Assembly: GCA_907165065.1 (NCBI GenBank)
Contig: OU015528.1
Coordinates: 45,437,515-45,501,514 of the forward strand
Direction of reading: 5' to 3'
From: Caprimulgus europaeus
Lineage: Eukaryota; Chordata; Aves; Caprimulgiformes; Caprimulgidae
DNA length: 64,000 nucleotides
Positions 40,044 to 52,243 of the stretch are shown here, one piece after another (positions within the stretch are counted from its first letter, which is position 1; each line of letters starts with the position of its first letter). The notes under the pieces were generated by a model. The model saw only the letters and a list, made by a program, of their open reading frames with translations. It searched no databases and was not told where the DNA came from. A program made the translations under genes and the position numbers.

Positions 40044-43000
40044 TTTTTAAAGAAAGCACAAATAGAGATAAAAAAGAAGGTACTCTAAAGCACTGAACAG
40101 CACACAAAAAAGCTATTCAATTAAAGTAAATACATTTCACAATGGGAAGATGATCTCAATACCAGTTCTAATAGAGTCCTCTGACCCTTGCTAATCCTGT
40201 TGAGATTAATAGATTTCTTTGGTATCTATCTAAATATAATGAAACAGAGGTTAGTCTTCAAATTACATATGTGCTCAGTACTACAACATATGACAGTCTC
40301 AGAATTGAAATGGCCCTTGTGAAAAAACACAAACGTCTGCTGTCGGTAATTTAGCAAAACATAGCTGTCCAACAGGATTCATGTGTAGATAAAAATCTTA
40401 TTAATAATTTACAGAGCACTCCAAATTTACATACAGCTTGATAGCCGTAAAGACAAACAAGCTCTTTGATCCAAAAAATTTGTAATTTATATGGAAAAAA
40501 TGCTACACCCATATCTGAGATCCTTATGCAAAAGAGATTTAGCTGAAATGAAAGAGTCCACAGCAGGGCAAGTCCAAAGCATGGCAAGATTTACATACAA
40601 AATAAACTTTAAAATGCTAGGATTACTTACTCAGGAAAAAGAAAGCTTCAAGAAAGAACAAGCCTGAAGTATTGCAAGTTATGGAGGGTATGCACAAACT
40701 ATTTGTTCTTTTCTACTGTCAGACTTTACTACATGAGAATAAATGGAAGCATATACTCAGCAAATAAAAGAAAATGCCTGTACATACAGCACATGTTCTG
40801 CAAAACATAGTAATACAGGATCACTGCGGTAAACGATGTGACAGACCAGAGCAAAAGGATTAGACATATTTAGCATTCATCAGTGCAAGCTAAACACATA
40901 ACAGTATTCAGAGAGATTCATTTGTCTGTAAGCTATTTTCCTGCAAGTATCTGATAGTCAAGGAATTTGCCACACACATACATAATTGGACAGACTGGTT
41001 AAATATTCCAGAAAGTCATTTTAGTGGAAAAGGAGTAGGTACTTTTTAAGGCAGAGTAGATGAACTGGTGGCTTGACTAGCACCTTACCCAAGTTATACT
41101 TTACGCAGTTTAAATCATACTAAGTGTTGTCATGTTTCAGGATTTTACATTCTTAAATAAGGCCTGACTATCTGACGGGGTACATCTATGGAGCACACTG
41201 GAGAATTGCCTAGCAATACTTCTACCAGAAATCACAGCAGCAGGAAGCTGCAGGCTAATTTAGTTGGCTGGGAAACATGCCATCGGGCAAATTATCCTGT
41301 GCAGAGTTCCACATGGCTGCTATTAGGATCCCTCAGACAGAAATCTTTACAACACTGTACTAATGCATAGTGTAACCTATAGATAAAAACAAACAAACAA
41401 CAACACACAGACCAAAAAATCCACACACAACAACAACTTATTTTAATGACTATAGAACACAGCTTAGGAAAGGATGCACTAAAAATGTCACTTGGCTAGG
41501 TAAACTACTTAACAGAAGGGACAAAAATTTGTATGAAGTTGGTACATTTCACTCCCCTTCTTTGTAATGACCAGCTCATGTTTAGAATTTAGAAATCACT
41601 TTGTAAATTAGCTTAGAGCAAGAATACAATTCTATATTGACCAAGTGGATGCTTGGTACTGATGTCACATTATAAATGTCTAATGAAAAACAGCAACAAC
41701 AGTTTTTCTCAGTGGGAAATACCACTATATGTATTAGAAACTGGGACTAACAGATGGCTTTCAGTTGGGTGGTAGCTTTTAAAAACAATTTTTAAAGTTA
41801 TATAATCTTGTCTTCAGAGAGTGGGTAGACTTTCACAACAAGGGAATCTTAAAAAGGTTTACATATCCTGGGAGAGATGGCCTTCATATTTTTATTTCCC
41901 ACAGGAATAAGAGTCAGTATATGCTTGTAAAATGAGATTCATAACTGAACTAGGTTGAAGAGTTAAAGAGCAATTTAATACAAAATTCTTGCAAGGTCAA
42001 AATTTGGTCAAAATCACTATTATAAAAGAGCAATTAAACAAAGCCACAATATTCCAAACACTGACCTCTAGTAAAATGATTTTTTTTTTACATCATAAAT
42101 ACATGCAAAATACAGTAAAGCTATATTATCAAATTCAATAAATGTTACTATATTCATTAATTTAAAGTTTCTCTCTCTCTATGGAGTCACAAACAACCAG
42201 GCCTGATTGTCTTACTATTCCCTAATGAATAAGTAACCAAAACTGTTCTTGAATGCGTTTTTGATATATTCTCATTAGTCAGCCATTGCATATACTTCTG
42301 GCTCGCTCATCATCGTCATGTGGAATTTTGTCTCACTCTCTCAATAATGCCTATACGCAAGTGTGCGATATCATTAAGGGCCACCACTTTTGACCCAAGA
42401 GAGTAATCATTTTGCTCCAGCATATTTGGTCACTTTTTGTCATTATAATATTTCAGCCCAGCCATTATTTAAATGTTATGTTAAAAAAGTATTTTTAAAT
42501 AATGTTACTATATTGTTCACCTCAGTGTTCTTCAACAAATTTCAGTGATTATTACTTTGTAAACAACAAAAAAATGTGTGCTTTTTATAAAAATTTTCTT
42601 TGCCTTAGTGAAAAAAAAAGAATAACTGACTTCTAAAGGACTACACAAATTCTATTCACCTCTTACATATTCATTCTTCAACATCTTCTTTCAAAATACA
42701 CAATTCTATCCTCTAAAATCTCCCCTTATATACAAGCCAAACATGATGACAGTTTTACTGCCTTTATATACCCTCATCTTCTTGATTTTCTGACATTAGG
42801 GAGTAAGAAGTGACTCTTTGAACATGTATCATCACTGGTTTTAGCAATGTTAATACAAGATGGTTTTAAGTATATTTATTTTCCGCTCTCTCTTACTATG
42901 CATAAGTATCAACTTTCCTTTCTGGATGAGATAAGTCACTAGAAATTGACATTTATAGGCCTGTGATGAAATAAAGACCTTTTTCTTGAGACTACACAGA

Positions 43001-43765
43001 ATCTTTATTCATGTGTAAATTACTAATGCCAGCCTTTATTATCTATTACATAACCACATTAAATTTAATCAGATATACTGCTGCCACTTCTGTGAAATGC
43101 CTCTGTACTGCCATCACTATAATCCTACACGGGTTTACTACCTTCAGTTTTATTCTGTAAGAATAAAAAAAAAAATTATGCTCACCTTTGCACCTTATAA
43201 CTTGTTTCTCAGTATTTATTCCAGGTAATTAAGTAAAATACTTAAACATATACTCTGCTGTTACCAGCACCAAAGCACTTTCTGGAACTATGTCATGTTT
43301 AATCTAACTCATGTCATATATCCAAAGACAGTAAGATACTGCATTTGCACTTACAAATCGATAATGTGGTTTATTTATTATGCTTCTGAACACAATAGTG
43401 TGAATGTAAAAAACAAACATTGCAAGCAACCACCTACTACACAAGTTTAAAGGGACTAATCTGAAGAAAATTCTTTAGAGTTTTAGATTTATTAACTGTA
43501 TATGGCCAATTATTATAAAATTAACTTTAGTTCAAAAATTCTCATAACCTCAAAAAATATGGTGAATAGTTATTAAGTGAAAAGAAAATAACACTTCTCA
43601 AATTCATTCTTAAGTAAGGGCTGGAAATATATCATAAACTTTTGAACACAGAATAAGACAAACCTCTTCAGAGTCAGTTTTAAGAAAAAAAAAACCATTA
43701 AAATAGAATAACAAATTTATGAAAGGAAAGATTGAGATGTATTGGATCCAATATGGACATCTTAA

Positions 43766-43782
43766 ATATATATATATATATA
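43766..43782. repeat. (AT)n microsatellite
   Basis: Alternating AT, followed by a CATACTCATACACACATATA-type degenerate stretch. Confidence 0.85.
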
Positions 43783-44069
43783 CATACTCATACACACATA
43801 TATGGAAGTGTAGAAGTTCTTAACATCTTATTTGTTTGTTTTGGAATCACAGGTTGTCCAAATAAAAAAAAAAAAAAGTAATACATCCTTCTCTGGTATG
43901 CACAGGAATTTTTTCTTGTGTGAACATAAAGCTCTAGTTCTCTTTTCCGATTTTTTTTTTTAATTAAGAAACACAATGAACAAATACACTGAAAGAAATA
44001 AGGCATATTTCTGGGTTTTAGTATTACATTTCGAATAATTTTTTCTCACAGGAACCTCAACCTGACAAC

Positions 44070-44096
44070 TGGAATACTAACCTGGTTAGTATTCCA
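44070..44096. repeat. Perfect 13-bp inverted repeat with 1-nt spacer
   Basis: TGGAATACTAACC (44070-44082) is followed by a single T and then GGTTAGTATTCCA (44084-44096). The arms match exactly, giving an almost uninterrupted 27-bp palindrome. It could extrude as a small cruciform or have arisen by template switching. It lies in an intron with no gene nearby. Confidence 0.95.
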
Positions 44097-45603
44097 AGGA
44101 CAGAGGAATCTAAATTAAAGAAATTTACTTGCAAGAGCTCAGGAAGATTCTTCACAACATACACTTTGATATTCTTCTGTTTGCTTTCCCAATACACTTA
44201 ATTTTTCTGGATCCCTTCTTTGCAAGTTATACATGTTTAAATTTTCTTACTTGCTCTTGAATTCACAGAGATTGTTTGAATACAAACTTGATGTGTAATT
44301 TCTGTGTTAAAATGCACCTCCAAATTTAGCCCCTATACTTGTTTGTAGTTTAAATGTATACCATAATGTTCAATAAATTTTCCTCTTATAAGAATTACAG
44401 GTGTTTGCTTTTAAGCAATTTGTACTATCAACCATGTTAAAAATGCATGATTTTAATATAGCATTGAAAAAAGTTAGAAAAAATCTTATATAAGATGGCT
44501 ACTTTTGTTCTTGAAATTACTGAACCAGACTGCCATCTATTGGAAAATAAATATTTGTTAAATTTTCTTTTTTTTAATTGAAGCTACTACAAGGTATTGT
44601 CAAAAGCTGATTTTGCTAGCAAACGTACTTAAGAGAGCTTAATTTAAAAGGAAATGCTTAAGTTAACTAAACTGTGATAAAATCAAGGATTTTCCTACAT
44701 CTTTTTCCACCTCATGATTTCTGGAACATGTTTTGAAGCACAGCTCCTTTTCTGACTTGCTGAACAATCAAATCCTAGTTATTTGGAGTGGAAGTTTTTT
44801 AAAATTTTTTATTTACAAACAAAGAAAAACTGTAATATGTCAGCACTGAATGATATACAGGTATAATGCTTTCCCAGCTTGCCTGTGCAGAAGCGATCAG
44901 GACTTTCCATGTCTTCATATACACAGGGGAACTAAAGAGTGTATTCAAGTCACAGTGACCAAAATAAGAAAAGAAGCAGAAAGGAACCAGGAGTAAATAT
45001 CTGTGAATCCACCAAACCCACCCAGTGAACAAGCCTTTGAGAATAATGGGCAATTCCAACTGAAGTGATGCGTAGGTGTATAAATGCTTTTTTAGATCTC
45101 TCTCTGAAATAGCATAATAACCCACATTCCAGTTGCAAAATTATGTTCAATTTGGCCTTTAAATTTTGTGGAGACAATAAACAGAGGGTTGTTGTCTGAT
45201 ATCTCAATACACATGTTTTAACAACTGGTGAAGATAGACTAAGAAACATGGAATGAGTATTTTACATGACAGCACATCAAAAGTACATAGAAACACAGCC
45301 AGAGTTGCTAAATGAAGCACGGAAATTATGAAGTTTCCAGCGCAGCTTTAACTTGACTTTCTTTAGTGTATCCTTTACAACATACTCTTCAAACAAAAGA
45401 TCATGTTAATTTATTCTCATCCAACTTCATGCTATTCAGCAAACCAGCATTCATAGTTTTCATCCTCTTCTTTAATTGTTCTCCTCATTCAGAAAGCTAA
45501 CAGAGTCTGCTCTTCCAGAACCCAAGTTTTTTTCCCAGTTTCCCTTTAAGCTTTTGGAATAGAACTGTCCTGTGGGAAAACTTTTACTCATTTCCAGATC
45601 TGT

Positions 45604-45632
45604 TCCTATTCACATCTACACTGTGAATAGGA
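45604..45632. repeat. Perfect 11-bp inverted repeat with 7-nt loop
   Basis: TCCTATTCACA (45604-45614) pairs exactly with TGTGAATAGGA (45622-45632) around the loop TCTACAC. There is no T-run after it and no nearby gene, so a terminator or RNA gene is not implied. Confidence 0.9.
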
Positions 45633-48600
45633 CCAGATAATTCTCCTTACTTTTACTTACTGCTCCATTGTACCCTCCCCCTCCCAGACATTCATACCTT
45701 CCAGTCCTCAAGATCCTGCCCTTCAATTTTCCTATTCAGCTCTTCCATGTCCTGAGGAAACTTAAGAGTCAATACAGGTCTGACTAGTAATTTGGAATTA
45801 AAGTGACTAATCACAAAACTTTCATTCAGAAATCTTTTTCAGTTTCACCTAACTTCGGAGTTGTGCAAACTCTGCTTCCTAATTGACTTTAGAATACTAA
45901 AAGCACATAAACCTCTGGTTTTGGTAATGCCTTCCCATCACACATGTCACATACTTGTCAACAGAAACATTAAGTAATAAAGTAAGTAGTGTTTTCAATG
46001 CAAAACTTGATGAAAAGAAGGATACTCATTAGTCCAAACATAGCAGAACAACTTACAAAGTGGTTGGATGACTAATTGTCCAATAACTCACTAAATGGAA
46101 GAATAGATTCAATTCTGTCCTTAGTCTAAGAGAGTTCCATACTCCAACTTCTTCAAAATATAGTATTCTACATACTGTAAAATATTCTGAGAGTATTCTT
46201 AGCTGTATCACTGAGTAACAAACAATGCAAGACATCTGAGGCCAGAATTTGATAGTGAATACAGAGTCCTAAGTCTTATTCTCAGGATTGGACTGGTATT
46301 TGCACTGTAAAATCCAAAAAGAATGCTGGAGGCAATTAACAGGCTGATGCTCAGTTCTTTTATTTGGGAGACTATAAGTGGGATGTTAAAACCCACCCTT
46401 ATGCCATAAAGAGAACTGAACCCCACTCTTCCACTTTCCAGATGAAGCCTGTTACTGTTAAGTTACTGTATTAAAAAGCAGGCAGCTTCACTACCCTTAC
46501 ACTAAAAAACAGTGAGCTCTGCTCTTTCAAATAAAAGAGGTTGGCACTTAGCTTCAGGAAAGAATTCCAGGCTGTGGATCCTAGATAGACAGACACTCCC
46601 TTCTGCAGTCCTGAATCAACATAAACCTTATTTAGCCTGAGCCACAGGTGATTTGGCCCTCTTCAAAAGAGCCAGTTGTTAAAAGAAACACGTTCTGCTT
46701 CCTGATGCTTTCTCTTTCACATGCCCATTTCAGCCTCTGGAGGTGGCTCCTTGCTCCAAATTACTAAGTTTCTGACCCACAAGCTACTCTACTAAACATG
46801 AACTCCCCAGTCTCGGCCTTCTATTTCTCTGAACAACAGCATAATGTAAAAAAATGCTGATGTCTCCTAGAAGCCAGTTCCTTTGCAGAATCTCCCCAAG
46901 GGTCAAGAAGTGTCACAACTTGTGTTTTAGAACCTGTTCAGATCCCTGGGCTACAGAAGAAGTTGAAAAGCCTCCACCAGTCATCATCTCTGGAAATGCC
47001 ATCATCTGATGCATTATCAGGGACCTGACTTCAACATCTCTTTAGAGCAGATGCTGACAAACAATGATTAACAGAGACGACCTCAGTTACTCTACTAAGA
47101 TTTTTACAGGAGCTTCCCAGGGAGGAGAAAGCTGAGTCAGAAAAAGCTGTAAGCATCTTTCTCTTCTTTAATACATATCCAAGGAATCTATTTCTGACTC
47201 TCCCTATCTATATATGTCTCTTTTTTTTCTCTTTATCTCCACATTCTTATACACAAATAGTCATTTAAGTTTCTTCAGTCATCACCCTACAGTCACTCTT
47301 TTTCCACCATGACACTTGCTGGTCCTGCCCCCAGAGTAGTTTGGCAGCATTCACCTTTGCACCCATTTTCAGAGCTAAACATATATCTTCATTTTAGTGC
47401 TTCTTCCAGATTACTCTTTGACAGGTCCCTATAGCACGTGTGGGTTTTCATATCACCCATGTACTATACAGGAAGCCTATACACCAAGGGAAAGCAGCTC
47501 ATTCCCAAAACTAAAAGACAGTGTGTCAAAACTGGGAGCAACTTCCTTTTTTTCATGCAAGGCAGCCAGGTAGCATCAGACTGAGTGACCTTAAAATACT
47601 TTAAAAAGTGAAATGGATTTTTTAGATCAAACAGGAAAATCCCACATCACAGCAGAGTCCTCTCCATGTAGGCCTGTATACTTGGGTTTACTCTAGGGGA
47701 AGACATGCTCTAGCCTGGATCCTGACTTCATGTTGGGAGTGTGTACCCATCATCTCAATTTCAGTTTTCTTTGAAAGAAGAGCTGGGTGCACTAGTAGTA
47801 GAGAGCCATAGCCTGCTTTAAACAGTCCTCATTTTTGAAGATTTGTTTTCACATCTAGTTCAATATACAGATAGATGAAACCTCAAAAAATGTATTGCCT
47901 AATTTACCTTTGTATTTGCCTGCTGCTTGTAAACTACAGATTCAGTGTCTGAATACTTCCTATTCACATTGTTTTTCATTTAGGTCTGTAAAACTTTCAG
48001 TCAGAGTAGACAAAATCATATGGATCACATTTTCTGCAAAACAGCAGCTAAACTGATTTAAACAGCAGTCAGCACCTAAATGCAGAGAGACACCAGAAAG
48101 AGGTATAAAAATGTTTAAACAAGATCAGTACCTTGTTCAAACTGACTTCAATGTGGGTTAGGTATCCAATACTTTAAACATCTAGAAGGGCTTTACAAAA
48201 GCATCTACTGCATTTCAGAGCAGCTAACCACCTTGTAAATCTCATTCTGTCTACATATATTGTAATAAATCCTCCAGAACATAAAAACCCTTAACTTGCC
48301 GATTTCCCCCCCCACACACATATGAGAACGTAGTTTTTCTCAACTTATGAAAAACATTAATTGAAATTTAGCACTTTGCATTTCCCCCCTCTGTTCTGTG
48401 CTTTATTCCCTGGGCAATCTCATTTACTTACTTATTGAGGAAGACAATTCAATTTAATAAAAAAAAAATAAAAGCCTTGTTACGCAGTCAAGAAAAAATG
48501 AATCCTAGAGCACTTTATTCACAAGATTAGTAGTAATGAAGTAATTTTCAACTGTAGTTGGAAATCACTGAAGTATCACAACCACAACAATTTTCAGGAT

Positions 48601-49071
48601 TAGAGACTCAGTTTTTAATACCATTAGGCTACAGGGAAAGCTATATAGCAATAAAAGAAGAATGTAAGAATGTAGGAATCATAACTGAAGATGCTTAGCT
48701 GCTTCTTTTGGGAGGCACTTCTGTTCACATTCTGCAAGCACTCAGTCTTTGGTATGGTACTTTGCATACTGGTTTCAAACAATTTCTCAAAAAACCCTTC
48801 TGTGCACTCCCCACTCTCAAAAGAACAACTAACCTGAACTTTTGTCCATATTAGCAATGTCATAAAAAGCCATTCTGAGGTGTGTTAAGCAGTATTTTTG
48901 TAAAATAAGGGGAACATTAAACTCTAAATTTGTAATGAGAACATACTTTTTTTTTTTATTATGATGTTAAACTTGTACTATTCTCACTCTTGTACTAATT
49001 CTTTCTTGAATGTGCCCATAAATAAAGCAGATATAACTGAATATATTGTCTTTGTATCCCATCTTACTTAC

Positions 49072-49247
49072 TACATTAAGCTTGGTTTGGCTTCCACTGG
49101 TCATAAGTTCTTCCTCTGACACTTTACTAAAATTGTCCAGATAATGGTCTGATATTGTATGAGACAGGTCTTCAAAAGAGTATTCCTTTTCTTGGCACAA
49201 TTTGATTTCATCTAAGAGCTTTGATAATTCTCCAGTCACAGCTTCAC
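49072..49247 (-). CDS. ANKS1B: ANKS1B exon: conserved TGELSKLLDEIKLC block
   Basis: This is a 176-nt exon with acceptor TTTTTAAAG at 49248-49249 and donor AATGTA|GTAAGT at 49070-49071. It completes a serine codon, then reads EAVTGELSKLLDEIKLC, QEKEYSFEDLSHTISDHYLD and NFSKVSEEELMTSGSQTK. This is one of the best conserved linker segments of ANKS1B and probably forms one or two amphipathic helices. It ends on a codon boundary with NV. The open frame runs on into the intron for a few codons, but the strong GTAAGT donor and the in-phase next exon set the end. A weaker GT three bases upstream could serve as an alternative donor that drops one valine. Confidence 0.95.
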
Positions 49248-52132
49248 CTTTAAAAACAGACACACCATTAGTCAGTAACTAGAATACCAGGGGTAATTTA
49301 TGCCTAAAAAGGAAATGTACATTCTTTAAGTTTTATTGAGTATCTGTTATATTCCATGCCTTATCATCTAAGTAATATTCATGCATAGTTCTCTCAAAAA
49401 TAATGGCATCTCATTTTAGAATGGGAATAACAGGGGGTATTCTACATACTTCTGCATTCCCCTATACCTTGCATTTAATTAGGATGAATTACAATATATA
49501 CTTATTATTTCTGTTTTCTAATCCTGAAAATTGGCTAGAAATAGCAACTATCCAAGAATGTAAAAGTAATCCATGAAAGGAAAGTTTCTACAAATGTAGA
49601 AAACCAGCGTCCCATACTCTGCATCGGGTTCACATTTGCTGTTGCGATGGACACATTGCATAGGTTCCATAAACTGTAAGTAGACTAAAACTGAGTTTCC
49701 AAGTTGCACATCTGTCCCATCAAAGTAGCTATGCTTTATAAAAAAAAAAAAATCTTGCTCACTTTCCAAGGATTAAATGGAATGGTGAAATGATACACTG
49801 GGCAAAACCCACAAGTTTAAAACATGCCTCCCCACAGTAGTCTATTAAAAAAAAGAATAATGTTTAGTGCATTCTGCCTTGTGTTTCACATTTTCTCCTT
49901 AATTTATCAGATATTTTTAGTTCAGAAAGTAAAAAGCCACTTGTTACTAACAACTGAATTAGGTACTGATAATCTATTGTATATGTGTTACACAGCTACC
50001 ATCAGTGATAGCAATGAAAGTAAGAGCCAAGTTTTTCCAGGGCAAATAAGAAACTCCTCTCTTGACTAAGTTTACAAGAGTTGTTGTTGGAAACTACAGT
50101 CCTTAGGCTTGATAAAATACAGAGATAATTCCATTTTACTCCAACTTTGGGAATAAAATGCTGAAAAGGAAGAACAGAGTTTATTAAGTTCAGCATAAAT
50201 ACACATATGTAACTAAAGAAACCCTGGATAAAATTATATCTACTTAGTCTAGAGCTCTTTTTGTGTAATTTTTCTTTGTAGTCACTGTTTGTTATGCTAG
50301 GTAAACCTAAATATTCTAAATTTTTTAAATTACAACTACGGCAAGTTATGGGTGAAATTTTCGGAGCCAAGAACAGAAGTTTTAATTAAAAGTATCTAAT
50401 TGCCTTTTAATACACAAGCAACAGAAATTTTGCATTCAAAACTCTTGTTACGCTTAGTCAATTTTAACTTTGCACAAAATTTGTAAATTTAAGTATAATC
50501 AGGTTTCTTTATATTCTGCTTCTTAATTAGAAAACTGAAATTATTCCAGATTCATATTCTAATATATAAAAACTTAAATATTAACAACTATTCTAAAATA
50601 ATTATAAAGTGCCCTAAAAATAAACAGTATTAATGTTTCTTACAGAATTATGTTCATGTCCCCAATCCCATGTTCTCCCATGTATGGCCTGCAATATTTC
50701 TTACTGGGTGAGGATGTATTCTGTGTGACAAAACTGGAACTGCAAGGGTGCCGACTGACCTGTGAGCCAGTGTATGCTAACTGGTTGGCCAACTGCTGCC
50801 AGAACAAATACATTAAAGACACATTTTGCCTATTTCTTTCAGTGAAGGTACTAATTAAGATCTCCCTCCTCTTTCTAGCTACCTATTTTCATGAAAGTCA
50901 CAGAAAGGTAATTGATACTGCTAGCTTTCTTCCAAATTTGGATTAAATTATTTGAAATTAGATTGTCAGAGAATGGCAGACAGATAGATGGAAAACACAA
51001 TCAAGTACAATTTTCTTTCCTTGTGTAACTAGATTACACAAAAGACAAGCAAAAGCCAGCTAGTAAATTTTACAGTATTTGTACCTTGAAAGTGGACTCA
51101 AGGAATCACTATCTTATTATTAAGAAAAAAAACATATTTTAAAAATAGTTACTGCTTTCTTTCAAGACCGACATTTCTAATGCATAGGGTATTTGACTTC
51201 ATGATTCTACTAATCTCAAAGGAACTATTTCTCGTCATACAACATATGTCTGCTAAGTACCCCAATGGGAAACATAGCTGGAACTAAAGTATTTGTTTAC
51301 TATCACCATGAAGATCATAATCTGACATGCAGCAGTAAGCTTAGTTTTCTCAAGAATGAAAACTGTCCCTGTAAAGTTGGTTTTTTTTGGAGGAAAAAAA
51401 GCAACAAAAACATACCTACACAACAAAAACAATGAAGAGAGGCTTAGTTATTTACTAGCAGTCAGTTACATTTACTTTGGATGATTACAGAAAGCAGAAG
51501 TCAGGTTTGGTTCTACAAGAGGATGATTTTCATATAAGAGCAGAACAACACCACACTCAGGACATGCCCTACTTCTGTGGCCATGGTGTGTAGAGTGTGA
51601 ATCAGAACATAATATGAAAGCATGTGCATGCAACAGTGATAACCACAGTATATGAAAGATAAATTAGAAGATTAATGGAAGAGCAGTGCACACATGACCT
51701 TTGATATAGGCATCCAGATGTAACACAATTGGAAGAGGTATTCAATGGAAAAGGTAAAGTAAATTCAATCTTTAAATTGAATGTGAAAAATGCCTGCAGA
51801 GTATTTTGATATTCTTGGATCCTTCTGTTTTTCTTGATTATGAAATGTGTAAGATCAGATAAAAGTTCAAGTACTGTAATACATTCTACTCCATCAGTGA
51901 CTTGTCCTTTCTGAGAATACAATTCTTTACTTTCCTATATGACATGGATTACTTACTGCATGTGTAGTCAAGATAGGTAATTAATGGTGGAAAAAAGCTT
52001 TTCACTATCAATAACTTTCTTAATCTCTCTGTTTCATTGTGTATGTTTGTATAAATGTGTTAGCAATATAACTTTTTAATATTAAAGAGAAGTTCAGTAC
52101 AGCTTCCATATTCACAGAGTACATGTATTTAC
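49248..52132 (-). other. ANKS1B: ANKS1B intron, about 2.9 kb
   Basis: This complete AT-rich intron lies between the exons at 52133-52243 and 49072-49247. I recognise no transposon or extra exon. The open frames at 50002-50370, 50650-50946 and 51602-51922 lack protein character and conserved motifs. Confidence 0.85.
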
Positions 52133-52243
52133 TTTTAGCCTTTGGAGACCGAAGAACCTCTGGGGACAAAATGCAGGACTGATGTTCTGCACGTTCCAGT
52201 GGGCGTTCCTCTGAAATACTTGCATTTCCTGTTTCCATATATT
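52133..52243 (-). CDS. ANKS1B: ANKS1B exon: variable linker after ankyrin domain
   Basis: This is a 111-nt exon with acceptor ATTGCAG at 52244-52245 and donor AAAA|GTAAAT at 52131-52132. It completes a glutamate codon and reads EYMETGNASISEERPLER, then continues to SPEVLRSPKAK. It aligns in position and in sparse residues (E-Y at the start, S-P-x-x-x-x-S-P near the end, K-x-K-S at the junction) with the human exon, but is much less similar than its neighbours. It has no recognised fold and is rich in E, S, P and R, as expected of a disordered linker. The last A joins the next exon's GT to make serine. The phase fit on both sides supports it despite the divergence. Confidence 0.88.

Larger units (their letters stand above)
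28102..49071 (-). other. ANKS1B: ANKS1B intron, about 21.0 kb
   Basis: This complete intron lies between the exons at 49072-49247 and 27964-28101. It contains a CR1 copy at 28955-29598, GC-richer unclassified blocks at 33115-33260 and 39095-39480, an exon-like open frame at 38193-38402, microsatellites at 36919-36940, 40025-40043 and 43766-43782, a palindrome at 44070-44096 and a hairpin at 45604-45632. The segments 29599-33114, 33261-36918, 40044-43765 and 45633-49071 show nothing else I can name. No in-phase ANKS1B exon was found. Confidence 0.85.

Noticed and set aside
50002-50370. 122-codon minus-strand frame between two real ANKS1B exons
   Set aside because: The exons on both sides join in phase without it, and its sequence shows no ANKS1B similarity.
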